64,000 nt of DNA from Streptomyces sp. WM6378 (GTDB lineage Bacteria; Actinomycetota; Actinomycetes; Streptomycetales; Streptomycetaceae): contig NZ_LGDD01000036.1 of the NCBI RefSeq assembly GCF_001279695.1, positions 1 to 64,000 on the forward strand, written 5' to 3'. The notes beneath the pieces were generated by a model. The model was not told the DNA's origin. It was given only the letters and a program-made list of their open reading frames with translations, and did not search any database. Made by a program: the position numbers and the translations under genes. Positions 36,664 through 45,221 of this stretch are shown piece by piece. The stretch's first letter is position 1, and the number at the start of each line of letters is the position of its first letter.

Positions 36664-37769
36664 GCCGCCACCACCGCGCGTGCGCCGAGCACCTCGGCGT
36701 AGTGGTCCAGGAGCAGATCGCCGACGGCGGCCCAGGTGCGGCTCCGCACGGCGGCCCGCCCGGCGTGCCCGTAGGCGGCCCGCAGCGCCGGATCGGCGAG
36801 CTTCAGGACGGCGTCGTGGACGGCCCCGGCATCCCCCGGCGGCACAAGGAGTCCGGTGCGTCCGTGGCCCACGAGATCGAGCGGGCCGCCCGCCGCGGGC
36901 GCGATCACGGGCACTCCGCTCGCCATGGCCTCCTGCACGGTCTGGCAGAACGTCTCGTAGGGGCCGGTGTGCGCGAAGACGTCCAGCGAGGCGTGGATCC
37001 GGGCGAGTTCGTCGCCGGTGCGCCGCCCGAGGAAGACGGCACCGGGCAGCGCGGCGCGCAGGGCGGGCGCGCTCGGCCCGTCGCCGGTGACGACGACGCG
37101 TACGCCGTCCAGGGCGCAGACGTCCGCGAGGAGCTCCACCTGCTTCTCCGGGGCGAGCCGACCGACGTAGCCGACCAGGAGTTCGCCGTGCGGGGCGAGT
37201 TGGCGGCGCAGGGCGGCGTCGCGCCTTTCCGGCCGGAAGCGGTCGGTGTCGACGCCGCGCGGCCACAGGCGCACCCGCCGCACTCCGTGCTCCTCCAGGT
37301 CGCGCAGGGCCGAGGTGGAGGGTGCGAGGGTGCGGTCGGCGGCGGAGTGCACGGCTCTCAGGCGCCGCCAGGCGGTGCCTTCGCCGGTGCCCACGTAGGT
37401 GCGGGCGTACCCGGCCAGGTCGGTCTGGTAGACGGCGACGGCGGGAACGTTCAGGCGGGCCGCGGCGGCCATGCCGCGTACGCCGAGGACGAAGGGGCTC
37501 GCCAGGTGGACGAGGTCGGCCCGGTGGGCCGCGATCGCGGCGGCGACCCGGCGGCTGGGCAGCGCGAGGCGGACCTCCGGATAGCCGGGCAGTGGCAGCG
37601 AGGGCACCCGTATGACGGGGCACGGCGCGTCAGAGCCCTCCCCCGTGGCCGGGGCTATGACGAGCGGTTGGTGACCGCGTGCGGCGAGATGCCGGGCGGT
37701 CTGCAGGGCGCAGTGGGCAACGCCGTTGACGTCGGGCGGGAAGGATTCGGTGACGATGACGACACGCAT
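36660..37769 (-). CDS. GT4-family glycosyltransferase (MgtA/PimB-like)
   Basis: 369 residues. It begins MRVVIVTESFPPDVNGVAHCALQTARHLAARGHQ, with the GVAH/GV acceptor loop of GT4 mannosyltransferases. The C-terminal half has VGYVGRLAPEKQVELLADV and TGPYETFCQTVQEAMASGVPVIAPAAGGP. It resembles MgtA-like GDP-mannose-dependent enzymes of actinobacterial lipoglycan synthesis. First gene of the operon; its start is 128 bases from the HEAT gene stop, so it has its own promoter or depends on readthrough. Confidence 0.9.
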   Translation of the reverse strand: MRVVIVTESFPPDVNGVAHCALQTARHLAARGHQPLVIAPATGEGSDAPCPVIRVPSLPLPGYPEVRLALPSRRVAAAIAAHRADLVHLASPFVLGVRGMAAAARLNVPAVAVYQTDLAGYARTYVGTGEGTAWRRLRAVHSAADRTLAPSTSALRDLEEHGVRRVRLWPRGVDTDRFRPERRDAALRRQLAPHGELLVGYVGRLAPEKQVELLADVCALDGVRVVVTGDGPSAPALRAALPGAVFLGRRTGDELARIHASLDVFAHTGPYETFCQTVQEAMASGVPVIAPAAGGPLDLVGHGRTGLLVPPGDAGAVHDAVLKLADPALRAAYGHAGRAAVRSRTWAAVGDLLLDHYAEVLGARAVVAA

Positions 37770-37860
37770 ACCCGTGTTGTCGTCGCGCCGGAAGTGGCCC
37801 GGCCGACTTGGATCTTTCCGCCCGGGGAACGTCCCATGAGCGTTGTCTCACCGGGGTCCG

Positions 37861-37907
37861 GCCGTGGATCGCACGGCCCTGCCCCGGTTGCCGTGGATCA
37901 CACGGCC
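37861..37907. repeat. Two tandem hairpin-forming direct repeats at the HEAT gene 3' end
   Basis: GCCGTGGATCGCACGGCC (37861-37878) and GCCGTGGATCACACGGCC (37890-37907) differ at one base and start 29 bases apart. Each is self-complementary (GCCGTG/CACGGC). The second covers the stop codon of the HEAT-repeat gene. They may work as a weak double-hairpin terminator. Confidence 0.7.
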
Positions 37908-39316
37908 GTGGGGTCCGGGCCGAGCCGGTCGTGGATCGCGCTCTGCACCTCGGCCTCCTCGGCCGGGTCGGCGGCGAGCCTGCGCAGCCGCTCCGCGACA
38001 CGGGCGTCGACGAGCTCGGCGTACTGGGCGGCCACTTCTCTGGTGGTCTCCTCGCAGTCCCACAGGCATTCGACGGCGAAGCCGGTGGCGAAGGAGGGGT
38101 CGGTGGCGGCGAGCGCGCGGGCGGTGCGGCCGCGCAGCTGGGAGGAGGCGGTCTCGCGGTAGACGTGCCGCAGAACGGGGGCGGCGCAGCAGATGCCGAG
38201 CCTTCCCGCCCCGTCGACGAGCGCCCGAAGGAGCGGCGCGTCGGGGCCTTCGGCGCGTACGGTCTCGCGGAGCGCGCCGAGCACCAGCTTCTCGTCGCCG
38301 GCCTCGCCGCGTGAGGCGAGCACGCTGGCGGCGGAGGCACCGAGTTCGTCGGGGCGCTGGACCCAGCCGCGGGCCCGGTCGACGGCCTCGGGGCCGCACA
38401 TCCGCTCGAAGGCGTGCACGGCGGCTTCGGCGGCGAGGCGTGAACCGGTGGAGACGGCGGATTCGATCAGGTCGAGCACGCGGGCGTCGCGGGACTCGGC
38501 GAGATAGTGCAGGGCGGCGCCGCGCGCTCCGTCGGTGCCGGAGCGGGCCGCCTCGATGATGGCGTCCCGGTCCTCGGGCCCGGCGACGGCGCCGAGGCAC
38601 CTGGCCGCGGGGAGGTGCAGGACCGCGCCGCGTTCCAGTCCTTCGTCGGCCCAGTCGAAGACGGCCTGGACGCTCCATCCGGGGCGGGGTCCCGACGGCC
38701 GCATCTGGCGCTGCCAGCGGTCGAAGGAGCCGGTCTCCTGGGCGGCCCGCACCCGGGCGCCCACGCTCTCGCGCGGGTCCTCGGCCCACAGCCGCCAGGG
38801 CCGCGGCTCATAGGCGTCACGCACGGTGGCGGCGAGCTCGGCGTCGCCCTCCGCCGTGGCGGGGAACCGGCCGAGCACGGACGTGGCGAGGCCGCGCAGG
38901 CCCGCGTCGTCGTCGCGCAGCGCGAGCTCGTCGAGGGCCCAGGCCCAGTTGGCGCCGGTCGCGGCGTAGCGGCGGAGCAGCGCGAGCGCGTCGTTCCTGC
39001 CGTACGAGGCGAGGTGGCCGAGGACGGCGAGGGCGAGCCCGGTCCTGGAGTCCTCGGTGTCGAGGATGTCCTCGGGGCCGAAGAGGTGGCGCTCGATCTG
39101 GTCGAGCCCGCCGTCGAGATCCAGGAAGAGGCGCGCGTAGTACAGCGAGCGGTTCTCGACCTGCCAGTCGTGGCGGGGGTCGCTCAGTACGCAGTGGTTG
39201 AGGGCCGCCAGGGCCTCGTCGCGCGGGGCGGCCAGCGCGTGCAGGGTGCCGTCGCCACGGCCCCTCTGCAGCAGACCGAGCAGCGTGCCGCTCGGCGCTA
39301 TGACTGGATCGAACAT
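37898..39316 (-). CDS. HEAT-repeat-type protein, 472 residues
   Basis: Alpha-helical solenoid of repeated 25-35-residue helix pairs: GALVLAVLGHLASYGRND-like N-terminal units, then EDRDAIIEAARSGTDGARGAALHYLAE, ARVLDLIESAVSTGSRLAAEAAVHAFERM and LRGRTARALAATDPS. It is soluble. Such proteins are scaffolds; no catalytic motif is seen. ATG 39316 follows GTGAGG. A possible 18-residue Cys-rich peptide gene lies 52 bases upstream on the same strand, the most informative neighbour. Confidence 0.85.
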   Translation of the reverse strand: MFDPVIAPSGTLLGLLQRGRGDGTLHALAAPRDEALAALNHCVLSDPRHDWQVENRSLYYARLFLDLDGGLDQIERHLFGPEDILDTEDSRTGLALAVLGHLASYGRNDALALLRRYAATGANWAWALDELALRDDDAGLRGLATSVLGRFPATAEGDAELAATVRDAYEPRPWRLWAEDPRESVGARVRAAQETGSFDRWQRQMRPSGPRPGWSVQAVFDWADEGLERGAVLHLPAARCLGAVAGPEDRDAIIEAARSGTDGARGAALHYLAESRDARVLDLIESAVSTGSRLAAEAAVHAFERMCGPEAVDRARGWVQRPDELGASAASVLASRGEAGDEKLVLGALRETVRAEGPDAPLLRALVDGAGRLGICCAAPVLRHVYRETASSQLRGRTARALAATDPSFATGFAVECLWDCEETTREVAAQYAELVDARVAERLRRLAADPAEEAEVQSAIHDRLGPDPTAV

Positions 39317-39368
39317 GGAAATAGCCTCACATCAAGCTGTCGACGCAACCGGGGATTCGTGCCTTGCC

Positions 39369-39425
39369 CTAGGCCGCGCAGCAACATGAGGGGTCGCCCG
39401 CCGTCTTCTGCTTGGTGTAGACCAT
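39369..39425 (-). CDS. Possible 18-residue Cys-rich peptide
   Basis: ATG 39425 to TAG gives MVYTKQKTAGDPSCCCAA. An AAAGG ribosome site is spaced 7 bases from the ATG, and two copies of CCCTACATCGGGG lie just upstream (20-base period). It is on the strand of the HEAT-repeat gene and ends 52 bases before it. It could be a leader peptide, a metal- or redox-responsive peptide, or a modified-peptide precursor. Short length means chance cannot be excluded, but site, repeats and triple cysteine together make it worth listing. Confidence 0.5.
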   Translation of the reverse strand: MVYTKQKTAGDPSCCCAA

Positions 39426-39446
39426 CTTCCTGCCTTTCGTCGCGGT

Positions 39447-39480
39447 CCCCGATGTAGGGACCCTGCCCCCGATGTAGGGG
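39447..39480 (-). promoter_or_regulatory. Tandem 20-bp-period repeat upstream of the Cys-rich peptide
   Basis: On the minus strand CCCTACATCGGGG occurs twice, exactly 20 bases apart (two helical turns), starting about 22 bases before ATG 39425. The outer CCCC/GGGG arms are complementary. The spacing suits cooperative binding of a regulator on one DNA face; no known consensus is recognised. Confidence 0.6.
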
Positions 39481-39583
39481 TTCGACGTCATGATGACCCA
39501 GCCATTTCGCCATCGCGACCACATTTACGGCGCCCCTCTCAGCGGGCTCTTCGGTGGATCCCCCGTAAACGCTTGGTGGACGC

Positions 39584-39976
39584 TCAGTTGGCCCCGAACT
39601 GGGCGAGCAGGTCCGTCTTGCCGAACATCCTGGCCGTGTCGACCGCGGAGGGCGTCCCGGCGGAAGGATCGGCTCCGCCGGCCAGGAGGGCCTTGATCAC
39701 GGCGTCCTCGCCCTTGAAGACGGCGCCGGCGAGCGGGGTCTGGCCGCGGTCGTTGGCGCGGTCGGCCTCGGCGCCGCGGGCCAGCAGGGCGGCCACCGCC
39801 TCGGCGTGCCCGTGGTAGGCGGCCAGCATCACGAGGGAGTCGCCGCGGTCGTTGGTGAGGTTCGCGGGCACCCCGGCGTCGACGTACGCGGCGAGCGCCT
39901 CGGCGTCTCCCCGGCGGGCCAGCTCGAAGATCTTGGCCGCCAGCTCGACCACCTCGGGATCGAGTTCCTCGCTCAT
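39584..39976 (-). CDS. Ankyrin-repeat protein
   Basis: 130 residues, about four ankyrin repeats: ELARRGDAEALAAYVDAGVPANLTNDRGDSLVMLAAYHGHAEAVAALLARGAEADRANDRGQTPLAGAVFKGEDAVIKALLAGGADPSAG. AAGGAG ribosome site 8 bases before ATG 39976 fixes the start. Cytoplasmic. In Streptomyces such small ankyrin proteins often accompany catalases or act as binding partners; no catalase is nearby here. The partner is unknown. Confidence 0.9.
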   Translation of the reverse strand: MSEELDPEVVELAAKIFELARRGDAEALAAYVDAGVPANLTNDRGDSLVMLAAYHGHAEAVAALLARGAEADRANDRGQTPLAGAVFKGEDAVIKALLAGGADPSAGTPSAVDTARMFGKTDLLAQFGAN

Positions 39977-40272
39977 CGAAAACTCCTTAGGGGCAACGGA
40001 ACAAACCCGCACGGCGACAGAGCCGTACGAGTGAATCGACAGGGTACTGCCCGAGGGGGGACATGACGCGGCCCTGCGGCGGCAAAGATCACCGCGAGTG
40101 ACGGTTTCGCGTCCCTGCGGCCGCACAGTGTGCCGCTCCGGGCCGCTTTTCATATCCGCCGCTCCAGTGAAATTGGCAAGATTTCACCCGTTTGCACCTT
40201 TTATCGCATAGATACTTCCTGTGAGCCTGGAAGAACTCATGGTGACCGTCCCCTCGACCAGGAGATCCCCAA
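39977..40272. other. Divergent intergenic region, lower GC
   Basis: It separates the ankyrin gene (minus) from a small membrane protein gene (plus). Around 40150-40225 the sequence is clearly A/T-richer than its surroundings (TGAAATTGGCAAGATTTC, TTTTATCGCATAGATACTT). TTGGCAAGATTTCACCCGTTTGCACCTTTTATCG could hold the promoter. No gene is seen. Confidence 0.4.
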
Positions 40273-40467
40273 ATGATCCTCTCCATCTCAGGCGTGGTGC
40301 TGCTCGGAGTCGTCTGCTTCCTCTTCTTCAAGAAAGACGGACTCAAGGCGTCGCACGCGCTCGTGTGCGCGCTCTTCGGCTTCTACCTCGCGGGCACCGC
40401 CATCGCCCCGAGCATCACCGCCGGGGGCGCGAGCCTGGCCAACATGCTGGGCGGGATCAAGTTCTGA
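40273..40467 (+). CDS. Small membrane protein, SpdD-like, 64 residues
   Basis: One N-terminal helix (ILSISGVVLLGVVCFLFF), a KKDGLK loop, a second helix (HALVCALFGFYLAGTAIAP), then a short tail. Size and layout recall the small Spd-type membrane proteins found before FtsK-like Tra genes of Streptomyces integrative elements. GGAGATCCCCAA precedes ATG 40273. It lies 73 bases before the FtsK-like gene, and both may be relics or domesticated parts of a transfer module; the comparison is from memory. Confidence 0.75.
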   Translation: MILSISGVVLLGVVCFLFFKKDGLKASHALVCALFGFYLAGTAIAPSITAGGASLANMLGGIKF

Positions 40468-40540
40468 CCTCCCGCCGTCCTGCGAACGGCAGCAGACAGG
40501 GCCGCGGACACCGCCGCGGACACAACTCCAGGAGAACGAT

Positions 40541-42088
40541 GTGGCCCGGCGACCGCTCCCCCGCATTCTGAGCAGCAGCGCACCCGTCGTTCGCAGCCGC
40601 GAGATCGCGCGCACGGCCGCCGACAACGCCACCGACGTTCTCCATCCGCTCATCACGATCAGCCGCGGCCTGCGGCTGATCGTCGCCGCCCTGCACGCCA
40701 AATGGGCCGCCACCCCCAAGGAACGGCGTGGTCCCGCACTGTTCCTGACGGCGGCCGTCGTCCTGGTCGTCGCGCTCATCCCGTACGGGCCGCTCCTCGC
40801 CCTGATCACGGCGATGGGCGCGGCCGGCTGGATGGGCCGCGAGCGGCCGGTCGTCAAGACCGGCCCCGACGAGGCCGAACTCGCGCGCCTCCAGGCCCTC
40901 TACGAGGCGCTCGTGCCGTACTTCTCCGTCCCGGAGGACCCGAGCCCGCTGTTCTCCTACTCGGGCGAGTGGGAGACGGCCTTCAGCGAGTTCGAATTCG
41001 ACGACGACGGCCGGCTCACCCGGCTCCAGGTGCGCTACCCGGCGTACTTCACCGACAGCGAGGCCGACGCGCGCGCCCGCATCGAACAGCTTCTGCACGC
41101 CAAGTCGGGGCGTGGCCGCGAGTACCACTTCGCCTGGGACGAGGAGGGCAGCCAGCTCGTCATGAGCGTGCTCGGCGCGCTGCCGACCTCCATCGCCGCC
41201 CAGCGCTTCGTGACGTCGCCGGGCGAGACCGTCCTCGGCTTCACCGACGCGGACGCCGTGCGGCGGACGGTGCCGGTGACCGCGGACGAGGAGCACCAGG
41301 ACGCCCCGCCGGTGATCTGGCGCACCGGGCCGCGCTCCACCGAGCCCCACCTCCTGGTGGTCGGCCGGCCCGGTACGGGCACCACGACCCTGCTCCGCTC
41401 CATCGCGCTCCAGGTCCTCCAGAACGGCGACCTGCTGGTCGTCGAGGGCAGCGGAACCGGTGAGTACGCCTGCCTCGCGGGCCGCTCGGGCGTCCTCGCC
41501 GTCGAGTGCGGGCTCACCGGGGCGCTCGCCACCCTGGAATGGGCCTCGCACGAGACGGAGCGTCGCCTGATCGCCGCGAACCGGGCCCGCCAGGCGGGCC
41601 ACCCGGCGCCCGAGGACACCAAGCGCCCCCTGTGGATCCTGCTCGACCGGCCCAGCGTGCTGGCCGACCTGGCCGCGGCCGACGGCCGGATCGACCCCCA
41701 GCACCTGCTCCAGGTCCCGCTGCGGCACGGCCGGGCCGCCGGGGTGACGGTCGTGGTCGCCGAACAGTTCGACACCCTGGACGACCTGTCCGAGCCCGTG
41801 CTCTCCCACACCCGGGCCCGGGTGGTCCTGGGCCCGGCCTCGCCGGGCGAGGTCGAGTCGGTGCTCGGCGTCCCCCCGCACACCACCCCGACCCCCGACG
41901 TCCCCCCGGGCCGCGGCTACGCCCGCCTGGGCACGGGCCCCGTCCTGCGCCTTCAGGTCCCGGCCACCCCGGACCCTTACGACGACGCGACGACAGAGGC
42001 CCACCGGCAGGCGGTCCTGGACCTCCTCCCGGCGCGGGAGGCGGCGGTGGAGGCGGTGGAGGCGGCGGCGGTTCCGGCGGAAGGGTAG
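40541..42088 (+). CDS. FtsK/Tra-like membrane ATPase homologue lacking the P-loop lysine
   Basis: 515 residues, GTG start with an AGGAGAACGAT ribosome site. Two membrane helices at about residues 65-95 (ALFLTAAVVLVVALIPYGPLLALITAMGAAGW) precede a RecA-like motor. The Walker A position reads GRPGTGTTTLLRS (residues 275-287), with Thr281 where Lys should be. Walker B region is RPLWILLDRPS. C-terminal VVAEQFDTLDDL, RARVVLGPAS and GRGYARLGTGPVLRLQVP follow FtsK/TraB-type domains. It probably binds nucleotide weakly or not at all. Likely a chromosomal, conserved, transfer-derived protein of unknown role. Confidence 0.82.
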   Translation: MARRPLPRILSSSAPVVRSREIARTAADNATDVLHPLITISRGLRLIVAALHAKWAATPKERRGPALFLTAAVVLVVALIPYGPLLALITAMGAAGWMGRERPVVKTGPDEAELARLQALYEALVPYFSVPEDPSPLFSYSGEWETAFSEFEFDDDGRLTRLQVRYPAYFTDSEADARARIEQLLHAKSGRGREYHFAWDEEGSQLVMSVLGALPTSIAAQRFVTSPGETVLGFTDADAVRRTVPVTADEEHQDAPPVIWRTGPRSTEPHLLVVGRPGTGTTTLLRSIALQVLQNGDLLVVEGSGTGEYACLAGRSGVLAVECGLTGALATLEWASHETERRLIAANRARQAGHPAPEDTKRPLWILLDRPSVLADLAAADGRIDPQHLLQVPLRHGRAAGVTVVVAEQFDTLDDLSEPVLSHTRARVVLGPASPGEVESVLGVPPHTTPTPDVPPGRGYARLGTGPVLRLQVPATPDPYDDATTEAHRQAVLDLLPAREAAVEAVEAAAVPAEG

Positions 42089-42099
42089 GAAGCCCGCGC

Positions 42100-43602
42100 T
42101 CAGGCCACGAACGTCCGAGGCGGCTCCGCGCTCCCCGAGCCTCCGCCCGTCTCCACGAGACGCGCGGCCGCGGCCAGCCGCACCGCGGCCTCCTCGGCGA
42201 CCGGGCCGCCCACCGTGAACGGCAGGCGCACGTAGCCCTCGAAGGCGCCGTCCACTCCGAAGCGGGGGCCGGACGGCACCCGCACTCCGACGCGTTCGCC
42301 GACCTCCGCGAGGCGTGATCCCGACAGGCCGCCCGTACGGACCCACAGCGTGAGGCCGCCGCGCGGCACGTGGAACTCCCAGTCGGGGAGTTCGCGGCGC
42401 ACCGCCGTGACCAGGGCGTCGCGGTTGTCCCGGGCCTGGGTACGCCGGAGCTCGACCGCCTGCTCCCAACCCCCCGTCGCCATCAGCCAGTTGACGGCGA
42501 GCTGCTCAAGGACCGGGGTGCCCAGGTCCGCGTACGCGCGGGCGGCGACCAGCGAGCGGATGATGTCGGGGGCGGCCCGCACCCAGCCGATGCGCATGCC
42601 CGCCCAGAACGCCTTGCTCGCCGAGCCGACGGTGAGCACCGTGGCCCCGGCCGGGTCGAAGGTGCACACGGGGCGCGGCATGTCGAGGTCCTCGTCCAGC
42701 CACAGCTCGCTCATCGTCTCGTCGACGACGAGCACCGTGCCGGCCGAGCGGGCCGCGTCCACGAGCTGGCGGCGCTGGTCCTCGTCGGCGAGCGCACCCG
42801 TGGGGTTGTGGAAGTCGGCGACGACGTACGCCAGCCGGGGCGCGGCGTCCCGCAGCACCTGTCGCCAGCGCGGCAGGTCCCAGCCGGTGAGCCCCTCGGC
42901 CATGGCGATCGGCACGAGGCGGGCGCCCGCCTCCCGCATGAGCTGGAGGATGTTGGCGTACGAGGGTGATTCGACGGCGATGCGTTCACCGCGTCCGGCG
43001 AACAGATGGCAGATGGCGTCCATCGCCCCCATCGCGCCCGTCGTCACCATGATCTGCTCGGGCATCGTGGGGATGCCGCGCGCGGTGTAGCGGTCGGCGA
43101 GCATCTGGCGCAGCGCGGGCAGGCCCGCGGGGTAGTCGCCGTGGGTGTGGGCGTACGGCGGAAGCTCTTCGAGCGCGCCCTGTACGCCCCGGGTCAGCCA
43201 GGGCTCGGGGGCGGGCAGGGCCGCGCAGCCCAGGTCGATCATCGAGCCGAGCGACTCGGGCGGGAGCGGTTCGAGGCCGCGGCCGGGCAGCGGATGCCCG
43301 GCGGGCACGGCGGTCCAGCTGCCCGCGCCGCGCCTGGATTCGAGGAAGCCCTCGCCCCGCAGCGCCTCGTAGGCGGCGGCGACCGTCGTGCGGCTCACCG
43401 ACAGGGCGACGGCCAGTTCGCGCTCGGCGGGCAGCCGGGCGGCGGCCGGGACGCGGCCTTCGAGGACGAGCAGCCGGATCCCGTCGGCCAGCGCCCGGTA
43501 GGCGGGCGGCTTGCGCAGTCCGGCGCCGACCGGGCGGGGCTGCTGTGCTTGGAGTTGACGGGCGAGCTGGGCGGGCCCGATCGCCGAGGTCCACTGAGCC
43601 AT
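42100..43602 (-). CDS. MocR-type PLP-dependent regulator
   Basis: 500 residues. GntR winged helix at about 35-100 (LADGIRLLVLEGRVPAAARLPAERELAVALSVSRTTVAAAYEALRGEG), then an aminotransferase-like domain with TTGAMGAMDAICHLF, VVADFHNPTGALADEDQR and the PLP lysine in SASKAFWAGMRIGW. Divergent from a YczE-like membrane protein, the same pair as ycxD-yczE in Bacillus. Three AGTCCA cores in the intergenic region (43610-43678) are the likely operator. Confidence 0.92.
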   Translation of the reverse strand: MAQWTSAIGPAQLARQLQAQQPRPVGAGLRKPPAYRALADGIRLLVLEGRVPAAARLPAERELAVALSVSRTTVAAAYEALRGEGFLESRRGAGSWTAVPAGHPLPGRGLEPLPPESLGSMIDLGCAALPAPEPWLTRGVQGALEELPPYAHTHGDYPAGLPALRQMLADRYTARGIPTMPEQIMVTTGAMGAMDAICHLFAGRGERIAVESPSYANILQLMREAGARLVPIAMAEGLTGWDLPRWRQVLRDAAPRLAYVVADFHNPTGALADEDQRRQLVDAARSAGTVLVVDETMSELWLDEDLDMPRPVCTFDPAGATVLTVGSASKAFWAGMRIGWVRAAPDIIRSLVAARAYADLGTPVLEQLAVNWLMATGGWEQAVELRRTQARDNRDALVTAVRRELPDWEFHVPRGGLTLWVRTGGLSGSRLAEVGERVGVRVPSGPRFGVDGAFEGYVRLPFTVGGPVAEEAAVRLAAAARLVETGGGSGSAEPPRTFVA

Positions 43603-43604
43603 GA

Positions 43605-43680
43605 AGTCAGTCCACCTTCCTCGAATTGGCCATGGTTGGAGTCCATTTCCCCGCCACAGAGTGTCATGAGTCAGTCCACC
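43605..43680. promoter_or_regulatory. Triple direct-repeat operator for the MocR-YczE pair
   Basis: AGTCAGTCCACC occurs exactly at 43605-43616 and 43669-43680, with GGAGTCCATTT at 43638-43648 between them. The GTCCA cores start at 43610, 43641 and 43674, that is 31 and 33 bases apart, about three helical turns. Direct repeats are what MocR dimers bind. The first copy abuts the MocR start codon, suggesting autoregulation. Confidence 0.7.
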
Positions 43681-43715
43681 ATCACCACACCGGATCCACC
43701 CAAGGGGGAATCACC

Positions 43716-44411
43716 TTGTCCACGCACCTCACGCGGAGGCTGCTGCAGCTCTACGTCGGCCTCGCGCTGTACGGCGTCAGCTCGGGGCTGCTCGTCCGCG
43801 CCGGGCTCGGTCTCGAACCGTGGGGGGTGCTGCACCAGGGTCTCGCCGAGCACACGGGTCTCTCCATCGGCGTGGTGTCGATCATCGTCGGGGCCGCGGT
43901 GCTGCTCCTTTGGATACCGATCCGGCAGCGTCCGGGGCTCGGCACCGTGTCCAACGTCTTCGCGATCGGCATCTTCATGGACGCCACGCTCGCCGTCGTC
44001 CCCGATGTACACGGTCTGCTGGCACAGGTTCCGCTGACGGCCGCCGCGATCGTCTGCAACGGGGCCGCGACGGGCCTCTACATCTCGGCCCGCTTCGGGC
44101 CGGGCCCGCGCGACGGCCTGATGACGGGCCTGCACAAGGTGACGGGCCGCTCAATTCGCCTTGTCCGCACGTCACTTGAGGTGATCGTGGTCGCGACCGG
44201 GTTCCTGCTCGGCGGCTCGCTCGGCATCGGCACGGTCCTCTACGCGCTGGCGATCGGACCGCTCGCCCAATTCTTCCTGCGCATCTTCGCGATCCCCGAA
44301 GCGGCGCCGCGGGAGAAGGCGGAGCAGGCCCTGGACGTCACGTCCCCGGCACTCGCGCGCGGCACGGCCGTCGCGGAGCCGACGCCCCGGCGCGCGATAC
44401 TTCCCCGGTGA
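43716..44411 (+). CDS. YczE/YitT-like integral membrane protein
   Basis: 231 residues from TTG 43716, which has an AAGGGGGA ribosome site 8 bases upstream. Six hydrophobic helices: LLQLYVGLALYGVSSGLLV, LSIGVVSIIVGAAVLLLWI, VFAIGIFMDATLAVV, LTAAAIVCNGAATGLYI, SLEVIVVATGFLLGG and TVLYALAIGPLAQFFL. Signature GPRDGLMTGLHK is typical of YczE proteins. Its function is unknown; the Bacillus relative is linked to lipopeptide/siderophore production. Controlled by the divergent MocR. Confidence 0.88.
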   Translation: MSTHLTRRLLQLYVGLALYGVSSGLLVRAGLGLEPWGVLHQGLAEHTGLSIGVVSIIVGAAVLLLWIPIRQRPGLGTVSNVFAIGIFMDATLAVVPDVHGLLAQVPLTAAAIVCNGAATGLYISARFGPGPRDGLMTGLHKVTGRSIRLVRTSLEVIVVATGFLLGGSLGIGTVLYALAIGPLAQFFLRIFAIPEAAPREKAEQALDVTSPALARGTAVAEPTPRRAILPR

Positions 44412-45172
44412 CTCGCGTACGCCACCCCTATCTGGACCATCCGTCGCCGATCCCGTTCGCCCACCGCGGCGGGGCGGCGGACGGCATCGAGAACACCGCG
44501 GCCGCCTTCGCGCGGGCCGCCGAGGCCGGGTACCGCTACTTCGAGACCGATGTGCACACCACGGCCGACGGGCGCGTGGTCGCCTTCCACGACGCGACGC
44601 TGGACCGCGTCACCGACGCCCGGGGAAGGATCGCCGAGCTGCCCTGGGCCGAGGTCAGTCAGGCCCGGGTGGCCGGGCGCGAGCCGCTGCCGCTGTTCGA
44701 GGAGCTCCTCGAAGCCTTCCCCGAGGTCCGCTGGAACGTCGACCTCAAGGCCGAGTCCGCACTCCTCCCGCTGATCGACCTGATCCGCCGCACCGACGCC
44801 TGGGACCGGGTCTGCGTCGGCTCGTTCTCGGAGGCCCGGGTGGCGAGGGCGCACCGGCTCGCGGGCCCGCGCCTGGCCACCTCGTACGGCGTGCGGGGAG
44901 TCGCCGCGCTGCGGCTTCGCTCGTACGGGATCCCCGTGCCGCTGCGCGCGGGCGCCGTCAGCGCCCAGGTTCCCGAGAGCCAGAGCGGCATCCCGGTTGT
45001 GGACCGGCGCTTCGTCCGGACCGCGCACGCCCTTGGCCTGCAGGTCCACGTGTGGACCATCAACGATCCCGCTCGGATGAGGGCTCTCCTGGACCTGGGA
45101 GTGGATGGCATCATGACCGATCATCTGGAGACGCTGCGCACGGTACTGACCGACCGGGGAGTCTGGCACTGA
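44408..45172 (+). CDS. Glycerophosphodiester phosphodiesterase
   Basis: 254 residues, GTG start in a GTGA overlap with the previous gene. GDPD TIM barrel: FAHRGGAADGIENTAAAF (His, Arg and Glu of the active site), YFETDVHTTADGRVVAFHDATLDRVT (Glu-Asp metal pair and catalytic His), VHVWTINDPARM and DGIMTDHLETL. No signal peptide, so cytoplasmic. It cleaves glycerophosphodiesters to glycerol-3-phosphate and an alcohol. Coupling to the YczE-like gene suggests co-expression. Confidence 0.93.
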   Translation: MTRVRHPYLDHPSPIPFAHRGGAADGIENTAAAFARAAEAGYRYFETDVHTTADGRVVAFHDATLDRVTDARGRIAELPWAEVSQARVAGREPLPLFEELLEAFPEVRWNVDLKAESALLPLIDLIRRTDAWDRVCVGSFSEARVARAHRLAGPRLATSYGVRGVAALRLRSYGIPVPLRAGAVSAQVPESQSGIPVVDRRFVRTAHALGLQVHVWTINDPARMRALLDLGVDGIMTDHLETLRTVLTDRGVWH

Positions 45173-45221
45173 CCACCCGGCAGCCACCGCTCGCGTACGG
45201 GGACGAGCAAGGGGGCGCGGG

